Of a stretch of 64,000 nt of DNA, positions 44,094-52,793 are shown piece after piece. How positions within the stretch are numbered: the stretch's first letter is position 1; every line of letters begins with the position of its first letter. The stretch spans positions 248,001-312,000 of the forward strand of contig CAVPZC010000001.1 of assembly GCA_963710175.1 (NCBI GenBank), read 5' to 3'. The notes under the pieces are model-generated. The model ran no database searches, was not told where the DNA came from, and saw only the letters and a program-made list of their open reading frames with translations. The position numbers were made by a program, and so were the translations under genes. Origin of the DNA: Phormidesmis sp963710175. Its GTDB lineage: Bacteria; Cyanobacteriota; Cyanobacteriia; Phormidesmidales; Phormidesmidaceae.

Positions 44094-44696
44094 CTAGGGG
44101 TCTAGCAGTGAGCGATTGATGGAAGCTTGATCGCTGTAGAGCTGCGGGCGATCGCGCTTGTCTTGCTCGTCTTCTAGACCACCGACGAGTTCAGCCGGAT
44201 GAGACTGGTCGCGCAGGCGGCGGCTATCATCGTCCTTGCTGTGCCACCACTGCATGAGCACTTTAACAGCCCTGATCAATTTCATAAAGCGCTGGGGCAG
44301 TGAGACATATCCCCAGTGGTCTTTGGCCTCAGCTTCTGGATCGCCAACGGCATCAAACGCTTCAGAAAGAGTGTCTAACTGTGTGCCCATTTGCTTCATC
44401 TCGCTGGCTAGCTGCGCGATGATGTCTTGTTTTTCCTGTAGCTGGGTCTGCTTTTGGGCTTGCAGCTGGTCGATCAAACTTTGAAAATGGGTGATGCGAT
44501 CGCGCAGCTGTAGCGTTTTATCCTTGTGTTCTGTATTTCTTCGCACTAGCTGGGCCCGGCTGCGATTGGTAAAAATCAAACAGTCTCGCATTTCCTGGTA
44601 AATCGCATCTGCCCGCTCGCGCTCTAGCGATTGGACATCTTTAGGAAAGTCAGTCGCAGAGCGAAACCGAGCGGTGTCAGGAGATAAAGCGGCCAT
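44094..44696 (-). CDS. Coiled-coil protein of unknown function
   Basis: 200 residues, no signal or membrane part. The central 90 residues (about 40-130) are strongly heptad-like and Gln/Lys-rich (LRDRITHFQSLIDQLQAQK, ASEMKQMGTQLDTLSEAF), indicating a coiled coil. The end, LPQRFMKLIRAVKVLMQWW, is amphipathic and could bind membrane or a partner. It is probably cotranscribed with the 136-residue gene downstream. Function unknown. Confidence 0.6.
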   Translation of the reverse strand: MAALSPDTARFRSATDFPKDVQSLERERADAIYQEMRDCLIFTNRSRAQLVRRNTEHKDKTLQLRDRITHFQSLIDQLQAQKQTQLQEKQDIIAQLASEMKQMGTQLDTLSEAFDAVGDPEAEAKDHWGYVSLPQRFMKLIRAVKVLMQWWHSKDDDSRRLRDQSHPAELVGGLEDEQDKRDRPQLYSDQASINRSLLDP

Positions 44697-44908
44697 AGCC
44701 TGTGGTCGGTGATAAGAATCCTCTTCTCTATGCTGCCACCGCTCAATAGAAAACTCGTAGAGAAGAATTACCCACTAAAGTAAACTTGATACGTGATTCA
44801 CCTCATCTTTACTGTTTGCCTGCCTTTATCCATAAGCAACCCCATGATCTTTTATGCAGCTACCGCTGGTGTTATAGGCGTAGGTCTGCTTTTGATTTAA
44901 GGCAATAA

Positions 44909-45727
44909 TCAAGGCCAGAACGTGGGATGAACAAACTGGTAGCCGGTACTTTTAAGTTTGGCATTGGAGACACGAATGTTGTAGGCGCGGCGACTAGGCT
45001 GGCTTTCGTCCCACTGGACGGAGGCAAGATTTTGGCGATCGCACACCTCTCCAATCAATTCTCTTACCGTCAGAATTTCATCCTGGACAAGATTATAAAC
45101 GCCCGCTAGCCGCTGCTGGCACGCCCAATCAACCGCCCCGACAATATCGTCTAGATGCACCCAGTTACCGCGCTCTGCGCCTTTGCCAGGTCGAGTAGTG
45201 CCTGCGACGCGCCCGTAAATGCTCTCAACGGTTCGCCCTGGGCCATAGATGCCGCCTAACCGCAACACGCAGATCTGGCGCTGGGGACTGGCGGCGGCTA
45301 ACAGCGCTTGCTCGGTCGCTGCCAGAATTTCGCCCTTCTCGGTAGCAGGCACTGGCGGCATCGTTTCGGTGACCCATGCGCCGTGATGCTGACCATAAAC
45401 CGAATAGCTGCTGGTGTAAATAAGCTGCTGAATGTCTGTCTCTGGTAGGATATTAGCCAGGGCTTTAGCCGTATTTAGGTAGGTCTCTATATAGCTAGCG
45501 CCTCGTTTTGGCCCGACGCACAGCAGCGCTACCTGACGATCAGAGAGGGCTGCTCGCAGCTGAACGACATCTGTACCGGTAACGACTTTGACCTGGTTGA
45601 CGACAGCCGAGAGTTCTAGGACGCGATCGCTGCGAGTTGTGGTCGCCAGCACATCTACTCCCTGGTCTTGCCAGCGCCGGGCAACGGCTGTACCTACGTA
45701 GCCACAGCCGATAATGGCAGCTCTCAT
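44909..45727 (-). CDS. NAD(P)-dependent epimerase/dehydratase-like SDR protein
   Basis: 272 residues. Rossmann start MRAAIIGCGYVGTAVARRW (GxGxxG present), then LIYTSSYSVYGQHHGAWVTE with the Ser/Tyr of extended SDRs (YTSS, SVYG; a Tyr-x3-Lys active site is not clear), and CVLRLGGIYGPGRTVE. It resembles the YeeZ-like extended SDRs whose substrates are nucleotide sugars or unknown. It is divergent from the CO2-uptake operon. The end, YQFVHPTFWP, fits the family. Confidence 0.75.
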   Translation of the reverse strand: MRAAIIGCGYVGTAVARRWQDQGVDVLATTTRSDRVLELSAVVNQVKVVTGTDVVQLRAALSDRQVALLCVGPKRGASYIETYLNTAKALANILPETDIQQLIYTSSYSVYGQHHGAWVTETMPPVPATEKGEILAATEQALLAAASPQRQICVLRLGGIYGPGRTVESIYGRVAGTTRPGKGAERGNWVHLDDIVGAVDWACQQRLAGVYNLVQDEILTVRELIGEVCDRQNLASVQWDESQPSRRAYNIRVSNAKLKSTGYQFVHPTFWP

Positions 45728-45856
45728 CCTGCTCCCCTCCTCAGATTTTTGATAGTTCTAGCAGAATAGGTGGTTTGGCGTCTTTTGCAGACCCTTCCTC
45801 TGAGGTAAAACCCGACAGCAGATGATAAGCAGGGCATAGCAGGGCATTAAGATTTT

Positions 45857-45870
45857 TCAATGGTTATTGA
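45857..45870 (+). promoter_or_regulatory. Candidate LysR-type operator of ndhF3 operon
   Basis: TCAAT-GGTT-ATTGA is a perfect inverted repeat about 150 bp upstream of ndhF3. CcmR/NdhR, the LysR repressor of this operon in other cyanobacteria, binds TCAAT-containing sites there. The spacing differs from the published consensus I remember, so this is a candidate only. Confidence 0.4.
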
Positions 45871-46021
45871 TATTTATATAGATAGAGAGGATGCTATATT
45901 TTATGTATTGATTAACTCCCTAGTTCTCATTTGTTTCATAGTCTTTTATCTATCGCTGCTGTATTGCCATCCCCTGTCTGAATTCGCCAGGCGGCGCTAG
46001 ACCGGCACTGTAGCAAGGCTA

Positions 46022-47914
46022 GTGGCGATTTACCCTCTTACTTTGTTCACTTCCATGATCAACGCCAACGCTATTGCCCAAACAAGCTGGCTGATTCCCT
46101 GCTATCCCTTGCTTGGGGCTATCGTCTCGATTTTTTGGTCACCAACGCTGATCCGTCGCACTGGCCCTCGCCCAGTCGGGTATATCAACTTGGTGACAAC
46201 GGTTGTTGCTCTGGTCCACAGCAGTTTGGCACTGGCAGAAGTGTGGCATCAGCCCGCTCGGTATCTGTCGCTGTCTTGGCTGCAAGTTGCCGATCTAAAC
46301 CTGACTTTGCCGCTGGAGCTATCCGCGCTAACGCTGGGGGCAACGGTTGTCATTGTGATTCTCAATCTGCTAGTGCAGATCTACACGGTGGGCTATCTGG
46401 AAATGGACTGGGGTTGGGGCCGCATGTACGCACTGCTGGCTCTGTTCGAGGCGGGCATGACGGCGCTGGTGCTGTGCGATTCGCTATTCTTTAGCTACAT
46501 TTTGCTGGAAATTTTGACGCTAGGAACCTACCTGATCGTCGGCTTCTGGTTTAACCAGTCGCTGGTGGTGACGGGGGCGAGAGATGCCTTTTTGACCAAG
46601 CGGGTGGGCGACCTGATTTTGCTAATGGGCGTGCTGGCGCTCTATCCGCTGGCAGGCACCTGGAACTTTAGCGAACTGGCGCGGTGGGCGCAGGCAAATC
46701 CTTCTATTGGGCAGACGCAGACGCTGACTCTGGCTCTGATTGGGACGGCGCTGGTGGCTGGGCCGGTGAGTAAGTGCGCTCAGTTTCCGCTGCATCTGTG
46801 GCTAGATGAGGCAATGGAAGGTCCACTGCCCACTACTGTTCTGCGTAATTCGGTAGTGGTTGCAACTGGGGCTTGGGTGCTGGTGAAGCTAGAGCCGGTG
46901 GTCGCGCTGTCTCCCTGGGCTACGGGGTTGGCGATCGCCATTGGTACCGTCTCTGCCCTAGGCGGCACGGCGATTGCCGCTGCTCAAATTGACGCGAAGC
47001 GAGTGCTCTCATATTTAGCCAGTGCCTATATGGGGCTGATATTTATCGCGATTGGCGCTGGCCAAACGACAGCGGCCCTACTGCTGGTACTCACCCACGC
47101 AGCAGCCACGGCGCTGTTGCTGATGAGCACTGGCGCTGTGTTCCTCAAGGTGATCACTCAAGACATTACTCAGATGGGCGGACTCTGGAGCCGTCGCCCG
47201 ATCACAGGTCTGTCCTATCTAGTCGGAGCCGTGAGTCTGGTGGCGCTGCCGCCTTTTGGCGGGTTTTGGTCGCTGATGGCAGTGCTCGAAGGGCTGCGGG
47301 TTGATGGCCGATGGGGTCTGGTGTTGGTAGTACTGGTGGCGAATGGGGTCGCAGGTTTTGCGCTGGTGCGGATGTTTGGTCTGATGTTTGCAGGCGATCG
47401 CACCTCTATGACCGCCCGCGCGCCCGAACCTATCTGGTTGATGGTGCTGCCGATGACGGTGATGGCTGGGTTGACCCTGCATCTGCCGCTGGTGATTAGG
47501 AATCTGTCGCTGTTTCCTGAGCTACAGCTGCACTGGTCGCTAGGCTGGATGCTGTTTTTGTCTAGCGTGGGGGGGATGGTGACAGCTAGCTTCTTCTATA
47601 TATTCAATCGGGTGAAAAGCCCAGCTGAGCTGTTGCCGCCGGTGCTTAATCGACTGTTGGCCTACGACTTTTATACGCCTAAGGTGTATCAGTTTACGGC
47701 GATCGCCGCAGTCGATCTCATGTCTAAACTCACCGACTGGCTAGATCGCTACGTGGTCGATGGGCTGGTCAACTTTGTCGGACTGTCGTCACTGTTTAGC
47801 GGTGAAGCGCTGAAGTATGCCAACAGCGGTCGGATGCAGGCGTACGCGCTAACAATCGCGTTTTTCGTCGCGGCAATTAGTATCTACCTGGCGTTGATCT
47901 ATCTGCCTGCCTAA
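46022..47914 (+). CDS. ndhF3: NDH-1MS subunit NdhF3
   Basis: 630 residues with GTG at 46022; an ATG at 46055 (MINANAIAQTSWL) is an alternative and would give 619. Antiporter-like membrane protein with about 16 helices. The half-channel segment KCAQFPLHLWLDEAMEGPLP, where respiratory NdhF has a conserved HAATMV block, is the variant typical of CO2-uptake subunits, as is LRNSVVVATGAW. NdhF3 with NdhD3, CupA and CupS forms the inducible high-affinity module that couples proton pumping to CO2 hydration at the thylakoid. It is the first gene of the four-gene operon and lies 294 bp from the divergent SDR gene. Confidence 0.92.
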   Translation: MAIYPLTLFTSMINANAIAQTSWLIPCYPLLGAIVSIFWSPTLIRRTGPRPVGYINLVTTVVALVHSSLALAEVWHQPARYLSLSWLQVADLNLTLPLELSALTLGATVVIVILNLLVQIYTVGYLEMDWGWGRMYALLALFEAGMTALVLCDSLFFSYILLEILTLGTYLIVGFWFNQSLVVTGARDAFLTKRVGDLILLMGVLALYPLAGTWNFSELARWAQANPSIGQTQTLTLALIGTALVAGPVSKCAQFPLHLWLDEAMEGPLPTTVLRNSVVVATGAWVLVKLEPVVALSPWATGLAIAIGTVSALGGTAIAAAQIDAKRVLSYLASAYMGLIFIAIGAGQTTAALLLVLTHAAATALLLMSTGAVFLKVITQDITQMGGLWSRRPITGLSYLVGAVSLVALPPFGGFWSLMAVLEGLRVDGRWGLVLVVLVANGVAGFALVRMFGLMFAGDRTSMTARAPEPIWLMVLPMTVMAGLTLHLPLVIRNLSLFPELQLHWSLGWMLFLSSVGGMVTASFFYIFNRVKSPAELLPPVLNRLLAYDFYTPKVYQFTAIAAVDLMSKLTDWLDRYVVDGLVNFVGLSSLFSGEALKYANSGRMQAYALTIAFFVAAISIYLALIYLPA

Positions 47915-47966
47915 TGTCGGACTGTTTGTGTTGCGACCTCTTTTTTTAGAAAATCATGCAAAAACC

Positions 47967-49487
47967 ATGCTAAGTCCCCTCATTTGGCTACCGACTGTCG
48001 GCGGTCTGCTGCTTGCCTTCATCCCATTCAAGCTCACCGCCCGGCAATCTCGAATCTCAGCCCTGGCAGTTTCAGGCATTGCGCTGCTGTGGACTATCTG
48101 GCTATTTACCCAGTTCGACCTCAGCGCGGCTGGCTTCCAGATGCGAGAGTTTGTGCCGTGGCTGCCGATGCTGGGCTTAAATTATGACCTTGGTTTAGAT
48201 GGGCTCTCGCTGATGATGATAGCGCTCAACAGTCTGCTTACCTGGATTGCGATCTACGGTAGCCGGGAGAATATGGAGCGTCCTCGATTTTTCTACGCGC
48301 TGATGCTTTTAGTCAGCGGCGGAGTAGTAGGCGCTTTTCTAGCTCAAAACCTGCTTTTGTTCTTTTTGCTGTTCGAGATTGAGCTGGTGCCGCTCTATTT
48401 TCTTATCTCTATCTGGGGCGGACCTAAGCGCGACTATGCGGCCACCAAATTTTTACTCTATACCGCGCTGGCGGGTGCGTTCATTTTGGCCAGTTTCTTA
48501 GGAACGGTATGGCTGGGCGGCAGCGCTGACTTCTCTTACGATCAGGTGTCAAAAGTTCAGCTATCTCAGTCTACACAGCTCGTTTTGCTGGGGCTGATGC
48601 TAGTTGGTTTTGGCATCAAAATTCCGCTGGTGCCTTTTCACACCTGGTTGCCCGATACCTACGTAGCGGCGTCTCCTTCGGTGGCGATTCTGCTGGGCGG
48701 CGTTTTGGCAAAGCTGGGCACCTACGGCATCTTTCGCTTTGGTCTGGGCCTATTTCCTGATGCTTGGGCCATTCTGTCACCGTTTTTGGCGATTTGGGCG
48801 GCGGTAAGTGTGCTGTATGGGGCGGTGACGGCGATCGCGCAAAAAGACATCAAGCGCATGGTGGCCTATAGCTCTATCGGACACATGGGCTATGTGATGC
48901 TTGGCGGCGCGGCCTTTACTGAACTTAGCCTGGTTGGGGCAATCTCTCAGATGGTCTCTCACGGCCTAATTTTAGCGCTGCTGTTTCATCTCGTCGGCGT
49001 TGTTGAAGACAAAGTGGGCACCCGTCAGCTCGATCAGCTCAATGGCCTGATGAATCCACTGCGGGGTCTACCTGTCGTCAGCGCCCTGCTGGTGCTCAGT
49101 GGCATGGCCAGCGCGGGTATTCCCGGGCTAGTCGGCTTCATCACCGAATTTCTCGTCTTTCAGGGCAGTTACAGTGTCTTCCCTGTGCAAACCCTCCTGT
49201 GTGTGGTGGGCACGGGTTTGACGGCTGTGTACTTCGTTATTTTGATCAACCGCACCTGCTTTGGCCGCTTAGACAATCAAAAAGCCCACTACGGCAAAGT
49301 CAGCTTTACCGAGCAAGTACCAGCGCTGATTTTGGCAACGCTGGTTGTTGTGCTGGGCCTTCAACCCAACTGGTTAGTGCATTGGAGCGCCGCTAGCTCT
49401 AGATCATTAGTCGCCGCCGTGCCCATACTAGAAACTCGCATCGCCCTGCAATCCGAACCTGCTGTTTTCTCACCAAAACTACCATGA
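47967..49487 (+). CDS. ndhD3: NDH-1MS subunit NdhD3
   Basis: 506 residues from the ATG at 47967, which gives MLSPLIWLPTVGGLLLA; a TTG at 47928 adds only 13 residues. Antiporter-like, about 14 helices, with YDLGLDGLSLMMIALNSLLT, FEIELVPLYFLIS, and GIKIPLVPFHTWLPDTYVAA containing the proton-path residues. It pairs with NdhF3 in the CO2-uptake form of NDH-1. The stop overlaps the ATG of cupA (ATGA), so translation is coupled. Confidence 0.93.
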   Translation: MLSPLIWLPTVGGLLLAFIPFKLTARQSRISALAVSGIALLWTIWLFTQFDLSAAGFQMREFVPWLPMLGLNYDLGLDGLSLMMIALNSLLTWIAIYGSRENMERPRFFYALMLLVSGGVVGAFLAQNLLLFFLLFEIELVPLYFLISIWGGPKRDYAATKFLLYTALAGAFILASFLGTVWLGGSADFSYDQVSKVQLSQSTQLVLLGLMLVGFGIKIPLVPFHTWLPDTYVAASPSVAILLGGVLAKLGTYGIFRFGLGLFPDAWAILSPFLAIWAAVSVLYGAVTAIAQKDIKRMVAYSSIGHMGYVMLGGAAFTELSLVGAISQMVSHGLILALLFHLVGVVEDKVGTRQLDQLNGLMNPLRGLPVVSALLVLSGMASAGIPGLVGFITEFLVFQGSYSVFPVQTLLCVVGTGLTAVYFVILINRTCFGRLDNQKAHYGKVSFTEQVPALILATLVVVLGLQPNWLVHWSAASSRSLVAAVPILETRIALQSEPAVFSPKLP

Positions 49488-50776
49488 CTGCTGCTACCCT
49501 TGCTGCCACCCTACCGCCGTCTACTCACGAATTCTCTGAGGTCATTCACCGCCTCGAAGCCGGGGGCTCGATGCTGCCCGACACGCCCGACAATCTCAAG
49601 CAAATCATCGGCATTTACAAAGCCTACGCCGTGCCGATGGATTTCTACTGGCGAGATCTGCTCTATATTGCTGAGCAGGTGTTTCTCAACCCCTTGCCTG
49701 CCTTCAAATACTTTATCTCTGATGAGTATTTAGACCGCCCCTGCGCTTATTCGGGAGAGACTGCCGACTTGCGGATCTGGCGCGGTGAAGCGGATGCGCA
49801 CCCTGAGCTGCGGGCCTTTATGGAAAAAGGCGAGGTCAATCGCAAGCTGCCCAAGCTGTTTCATCATCTCTGGCACGACCGGGTCAATATGGAGTTTGCC
49901 GAAGCCTGCATGGAAGCAATGCTGTGGCATGAAGATATCAACCCTACCTTTAACGCCTACTTAGATAGTGATGAGTACCGGCAGAATAGCGACCGCGCCA
50001 TCCGCGCCTACTTCAAAGGCAACCCGGCCATGCTTGGTCTCTACAAACTCTTTCCTGAGATGTTTCTAGAGCAGGTCAAAAAGCTCTCTTACTATGCCAA
50101 CCTAGGTTTGTTCTGGGAGGTGATGGCTCCTGTCTTCTTTGAGATGAGCGATCTGTACGACGAAGGTAAAATGACGACTGTGCCTGAAGCGATGGAGTTT
50201 TTGGTTAACGGCATTTTCGCTGTAGCGGGTCGCCCAATCTTTCACCATGTCTATATCGATGGTGAATGCTATGAAATTATTCCTAAGTCTCAAGCCTTTA
50301 CCTGGCTGTACGAAGCGGCTCTACCCTATGTCGAAGCTGTCTTTTATCGCACGGCTCCTTTCCGAGGTACCAAGTCTTACAACGCTCAGGCAGGGCAGGT
50401 TCCTGCCGATCAAAAAGACTTTCACTACGGCATTCTTTACGCCGATGTTTTTCCGGTAGGCAGCGCCGGTATTCCCCCTACGCTGCTAATGCAAGACATG
50501 CTGCATTTTCTACCAGACTATTTGGTTGAAGAATACCAAAAGCACGGGCGCGGCGAAGACGATATGCTAATTCAGCTAGGCATCACCTTCCAGCGCTCTA
50601 TGTACAACGTCACCTCTGCGGTAATTCAGGCCCTGCGGGCAGCGCTACTCTATCCACTAGATGATACTAATCCCGAGCATCTAAAAGCTAACCGTCAGTT
50701 TTTTGAACAGCAGATTGATCGCTTTAAGCGTCCGGAAGCGAGACTGCGGGATGTGCAGGATCAGAGCTATCGGTAG
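49484..50776 (+). CDS. cupA: CO2 hydration protein CupA (ChpY)
   Basis: 430 residues; the start overlaps the ndhD3 stop by four bases. The protein has no membrane span and is known to bind peripherally to NDH-1MS, probably with a Zn-dependent site that converts CO2 to bicarbonate. Family-specific stretches are AYAVPMDFYWRDLLYIAEQVF, HLWHDRVNMEFAEACMEAML and PVGSAGIPPTLLMQDMLHFLP. Many His/Asp/Glu residues are available, but I cannot assign Zn ligands by eye. A five-copy AGGAGAC repeat follows the stop. Confidence 0.93.
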   Translation: MTAATLAATLPPSTHEFSEVIHRLEAGGSMLPDTPDNLKQIIGIYKAYAVPMDFYWRDLLYIAEQVFLNPLPAFKYFISDEYLDRPCAYSGETADLRIWRGEADAHPELRAFMEKGEVNRKLPKLFHHLWHDRVNMEFAEACMEAMLWHEDINPTFNAYLDSDEYRQNSDRAIRAYFKGNPAMLGLYKLFPEMFLEQVKKLSYYANLGLFWEVMAPVFFEMSDLYDEGKMTTVPEAMEFLVNGIFAVAGRPIFHHVYIDGECYEIIPKSQAFTWLYEAALPYVEAVFYRTAPFRGTKSYNAQAGQVPADQKDFHYGILYADVFPVGSAGIPPTLLMQDMLHFLPDYLVEEYQKHGRGEDDMLIQLGITFQRSMYNVTSAVIQALRAALLYPLDDTNPEHLKANRQFFEQQIDRFKRPEARLRDVQDQSYR

Positions 50777-50778
50777 TG

Positions 50779-50817
<39 letters not shown>

Positions 50818-50901
50818 TAAATTCTGACTTCTGAATCTGCAAAACTTTTTCACTTCAAATTGCCCCTTTAATTTTTCACGTACTTTTCCCAAGGAATGGT
50901 A

Positions 50902-51303
50902 ATGCCGAGTATCGTAGAAATTGCTGTTGAGACTGAAGGATTCTCCACGCTTGTAGCAGCGGTTAAAGCAGCAGGATTGGTGGATGTGCTGGCAACCGGT
51001 GGCCCATTTACCGTATTCGCGCCGACTGATGATGCCTTTGCAAAGCTGCCGCCTGGCACCGTTCAAACGCTGGTAGACAATCCGCCGCAGCTAGCGCGAA
51101 TTTTGAAGTATCACGTTGTCGCTGGATCTTGGCGAAAAGCGGATCTCTTGCCGACTGATACGCTCACCTCACTCGAAAGTTCGCCCATTCCTATTCGGAC
51201 TGAACCAGCCTTTGAGGTCAAAAATTCGACGGTTGTCGCGGCAGATATTGAGGCTGACAATGGGGTCATTCATGTAATCGATAATGTGATCTTGATGGGT
51301 TAG
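50902..51303 (+). CDS. cupS: Fasciclin-domain CO2-uptake protein CupS
   Basis: 133 residues. AAGGA at 50891-50895 lies six bases before the ATG at 50902 but abuts the ATG at 50896, so I choose 50902; the translation is then MPSIVEIAVETEGF. The single fasciclin domain has GPFTVFAPTDDAFAKLPPGT and LKYHVVAG, with NGVIHVIDNVILM at the end. No signal peptide is present. CupS is the small soluble subunit of the CupA module of NDH-1MS. It is separated from cupA by 125 bp carrying the AGGAGAC repeat, longer than the other gaps in the operon. Confidence 0.9.
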   Translation: MPSIVEIAVETEGFSTLVAAVKAAGLVDVLATGGPFTVFAPTDDAFAKLPPGTVQTLVDNPPQLARILKYHVVAGSWRKADLLPTDTLTSLESSPIPIRTEPAFEVKNSTVVAADIEADNGVIHVIDNVILMG

Positions 51304-51459
51304 AGACGGCTGGCTGGCGGTTGACAGCGGGCTAGCTAGAGAACTTTGGCAGCAGCCTATATCTATATCTGAGGAGTGTTGTCATGGCGATCACACAGCG
51401 CCAGTAATATCGCTAATGCTATAAAGCTTTAAGATAAAACTGCTCTCTCTGCGCTTTCC

Positions 51460-52662
51460 ATGCTCTCCACCATTCAAAAGATCGCGACCAAGCTCTCACC
51501 ACGCATCACCGAAATTCGCCGCCACGTTCACTCCCATCCCGAACTCAGCGGCCAGGAATATCAGACGGCTGCCTACATTTCAGGCGTACTTTCTTCCTGC
51601 GGCTTTCAGGTGCAGGAGATGGTTGGCAAGACGGGCGTTGTCGCTGAGCTGAAAGGTGAGACGCCGCCTAATCAGGACGTGCTAGCCATTCGCGCCGACA
51701 TGGACGCGCTGCCGATTGTCGAAAAAACGGATCTGCCATTCGTCTCCAAAAGTCCGGGGATTATGCACGCCTGCGGTCATGATGCTCATACGGCTGTTGG
51801 CCTCGGCACAGCAATGGTTTTGGCTGAGCTAGTTAATGACAGTGAGCAGCCTTTTCCAAGCACGACCCGATTTCTCTTTCAGCCCGCTGAAGAAACCTCT
51901 CAGGGGGCAAAGTGGATGATCGAAGACGGCGTCATGCAAGATGTTGCCGCTATTTTGGGCCTGCACGTATTCCCTAGCATTCCTGCTGGCATAATCGGGC
52001 TGCGTCAGGGTGCGCTCACGGCTGCTGCCGATGATCTGGAAATTGTGATTTTGGGTGAATCTGGTCATGGGGCGCGCCCGCATGAAGCGATTGACGCTAT
52101 TTGGATTGCGGCTCAAGTCATCACGCAGCTCCAGCAGGCGATCAGTCGGACGATTAACCCGCTGCACCCGGCTGTGATTACGATTGGTCAGATCTCGGGT
52201 GGCCGTGCGCCGAATGTGATTGCCGATCAGGTGCGGCTGACGGGAACGGTGCGATCGCTCCATGCCGACACTCACGCCCTGCTCCCAGAATGGATAGAGC
52301 GGATTGCCACCGACGTTTGTCACCTACATGGCGCGACCTGCACCGTTAACTATCGCCGTCGCTGCACCTCTGTGCTCAATGATCCTGATTTGACCCGACT
52401 GGTGGCTGACTGTGCGAGTGAGGCGTTGGGCAGCGATCGCATTCAGTGGATAGCCGATGCCTCCATGGGCGCAGAAGATTTTGCCAACTACACCAGCATC
52501 GCCCCTGGCACAATGTTTCGCTTGGGCGTTGGTTTTGCAGGCCGGCACAACTATTCGCTACACCACTCACAGTTTGAAATTGATGAGACTGCTTTGATTG
52601 CTGGCGTAACGACTATGGCGTATAGCGCTTATCGCTATTGGCAGTCTGGGAAGGAAAAATAG
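51460..52662 (+). CDS. M20-family amidohydrolase (hippurate/IAA-amide hydrolase type)
   Basis: 400 residues. Metal-site motif MHACGHDAHTAVGLG (about residue 103) and FLFQPAEETSQGAKWMIEDG are characteristic of M20D peptidases; GRAPNVIADQ and MGAEDFANY complete the signature. Such enzymes hydrolyse N-acyl amino acids such as hippurate or indole-acetyl amino acids; the substrate here is not defined. Cytosolic. A likely terminator lies 73 bp after the stop. It is probably single. Confidence 0.88.
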   Translation: MLSTIQKIATKLSPRITEIRRHVHSHPELSGQEYQTAAYISGVLSSCGFQVQEMVGKTGVVAELKGETPPNQDVLAIRADMDALPIVEKTDLPFVSKSPGIMHACGHDAHTAVGLGTAMVLAELVNDSEQPFPSTTRFLFQPAEETSQGAKWMIEDGVMQDVAAILGLHVFPSIPAGIIGLRQGALTAAADDLEIVILGESGHGARPHEAIDAIWIAAQVITQLQQAISRTINPLHPAVITIGQISGGRAPNVIADQVRLTGTVRSLHADTHALLPEWIERIATDVCHLHGATCTVNYRRRCTSVLNDPDLTRLVADCASEALGSDRIQWIADASMGAEDFANYTSIAPGTMFRLGVGFAGRHNYSLHHSQFEIDETALIAGVTTMAYSAYRYWQSGKEK

Positions 52663-52734
52663 GAGCAGGGGGAACGGGAAAAGATAGGTTGGACTGCTGG
52701 TTTTTAGATTTATCTTCAGGATTTCGTCTTCAGG

Positions 52735-52768
52735 CAAAGGCGTCTCGCCTGAGCCTTTGTCTTTTCTC
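52735..52768 (+). terminator. Intrinsic terminator after M20 hydrolase
   Basis: CAAAGGC (52735-52741) and GCCTTTG (52753-52759) pair around TCTCGCCTGA, followed by TCTTTTCT. The stem is moderate and the T-run interrupted. Confidence 0.55.
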
Positions 52769-52793
52769 AGTTATAGCAAAGTAAGGATGCATT

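Noticed and set aside
44844..44900. Short hydrophobic frame (MIFYAATAGVIGVGLLLI) resembling a small membrane subunit
   Set aside because: At 18 residues it matches no PetL, PetN or Psb peptide I know, and there is no ribosome-binding site.
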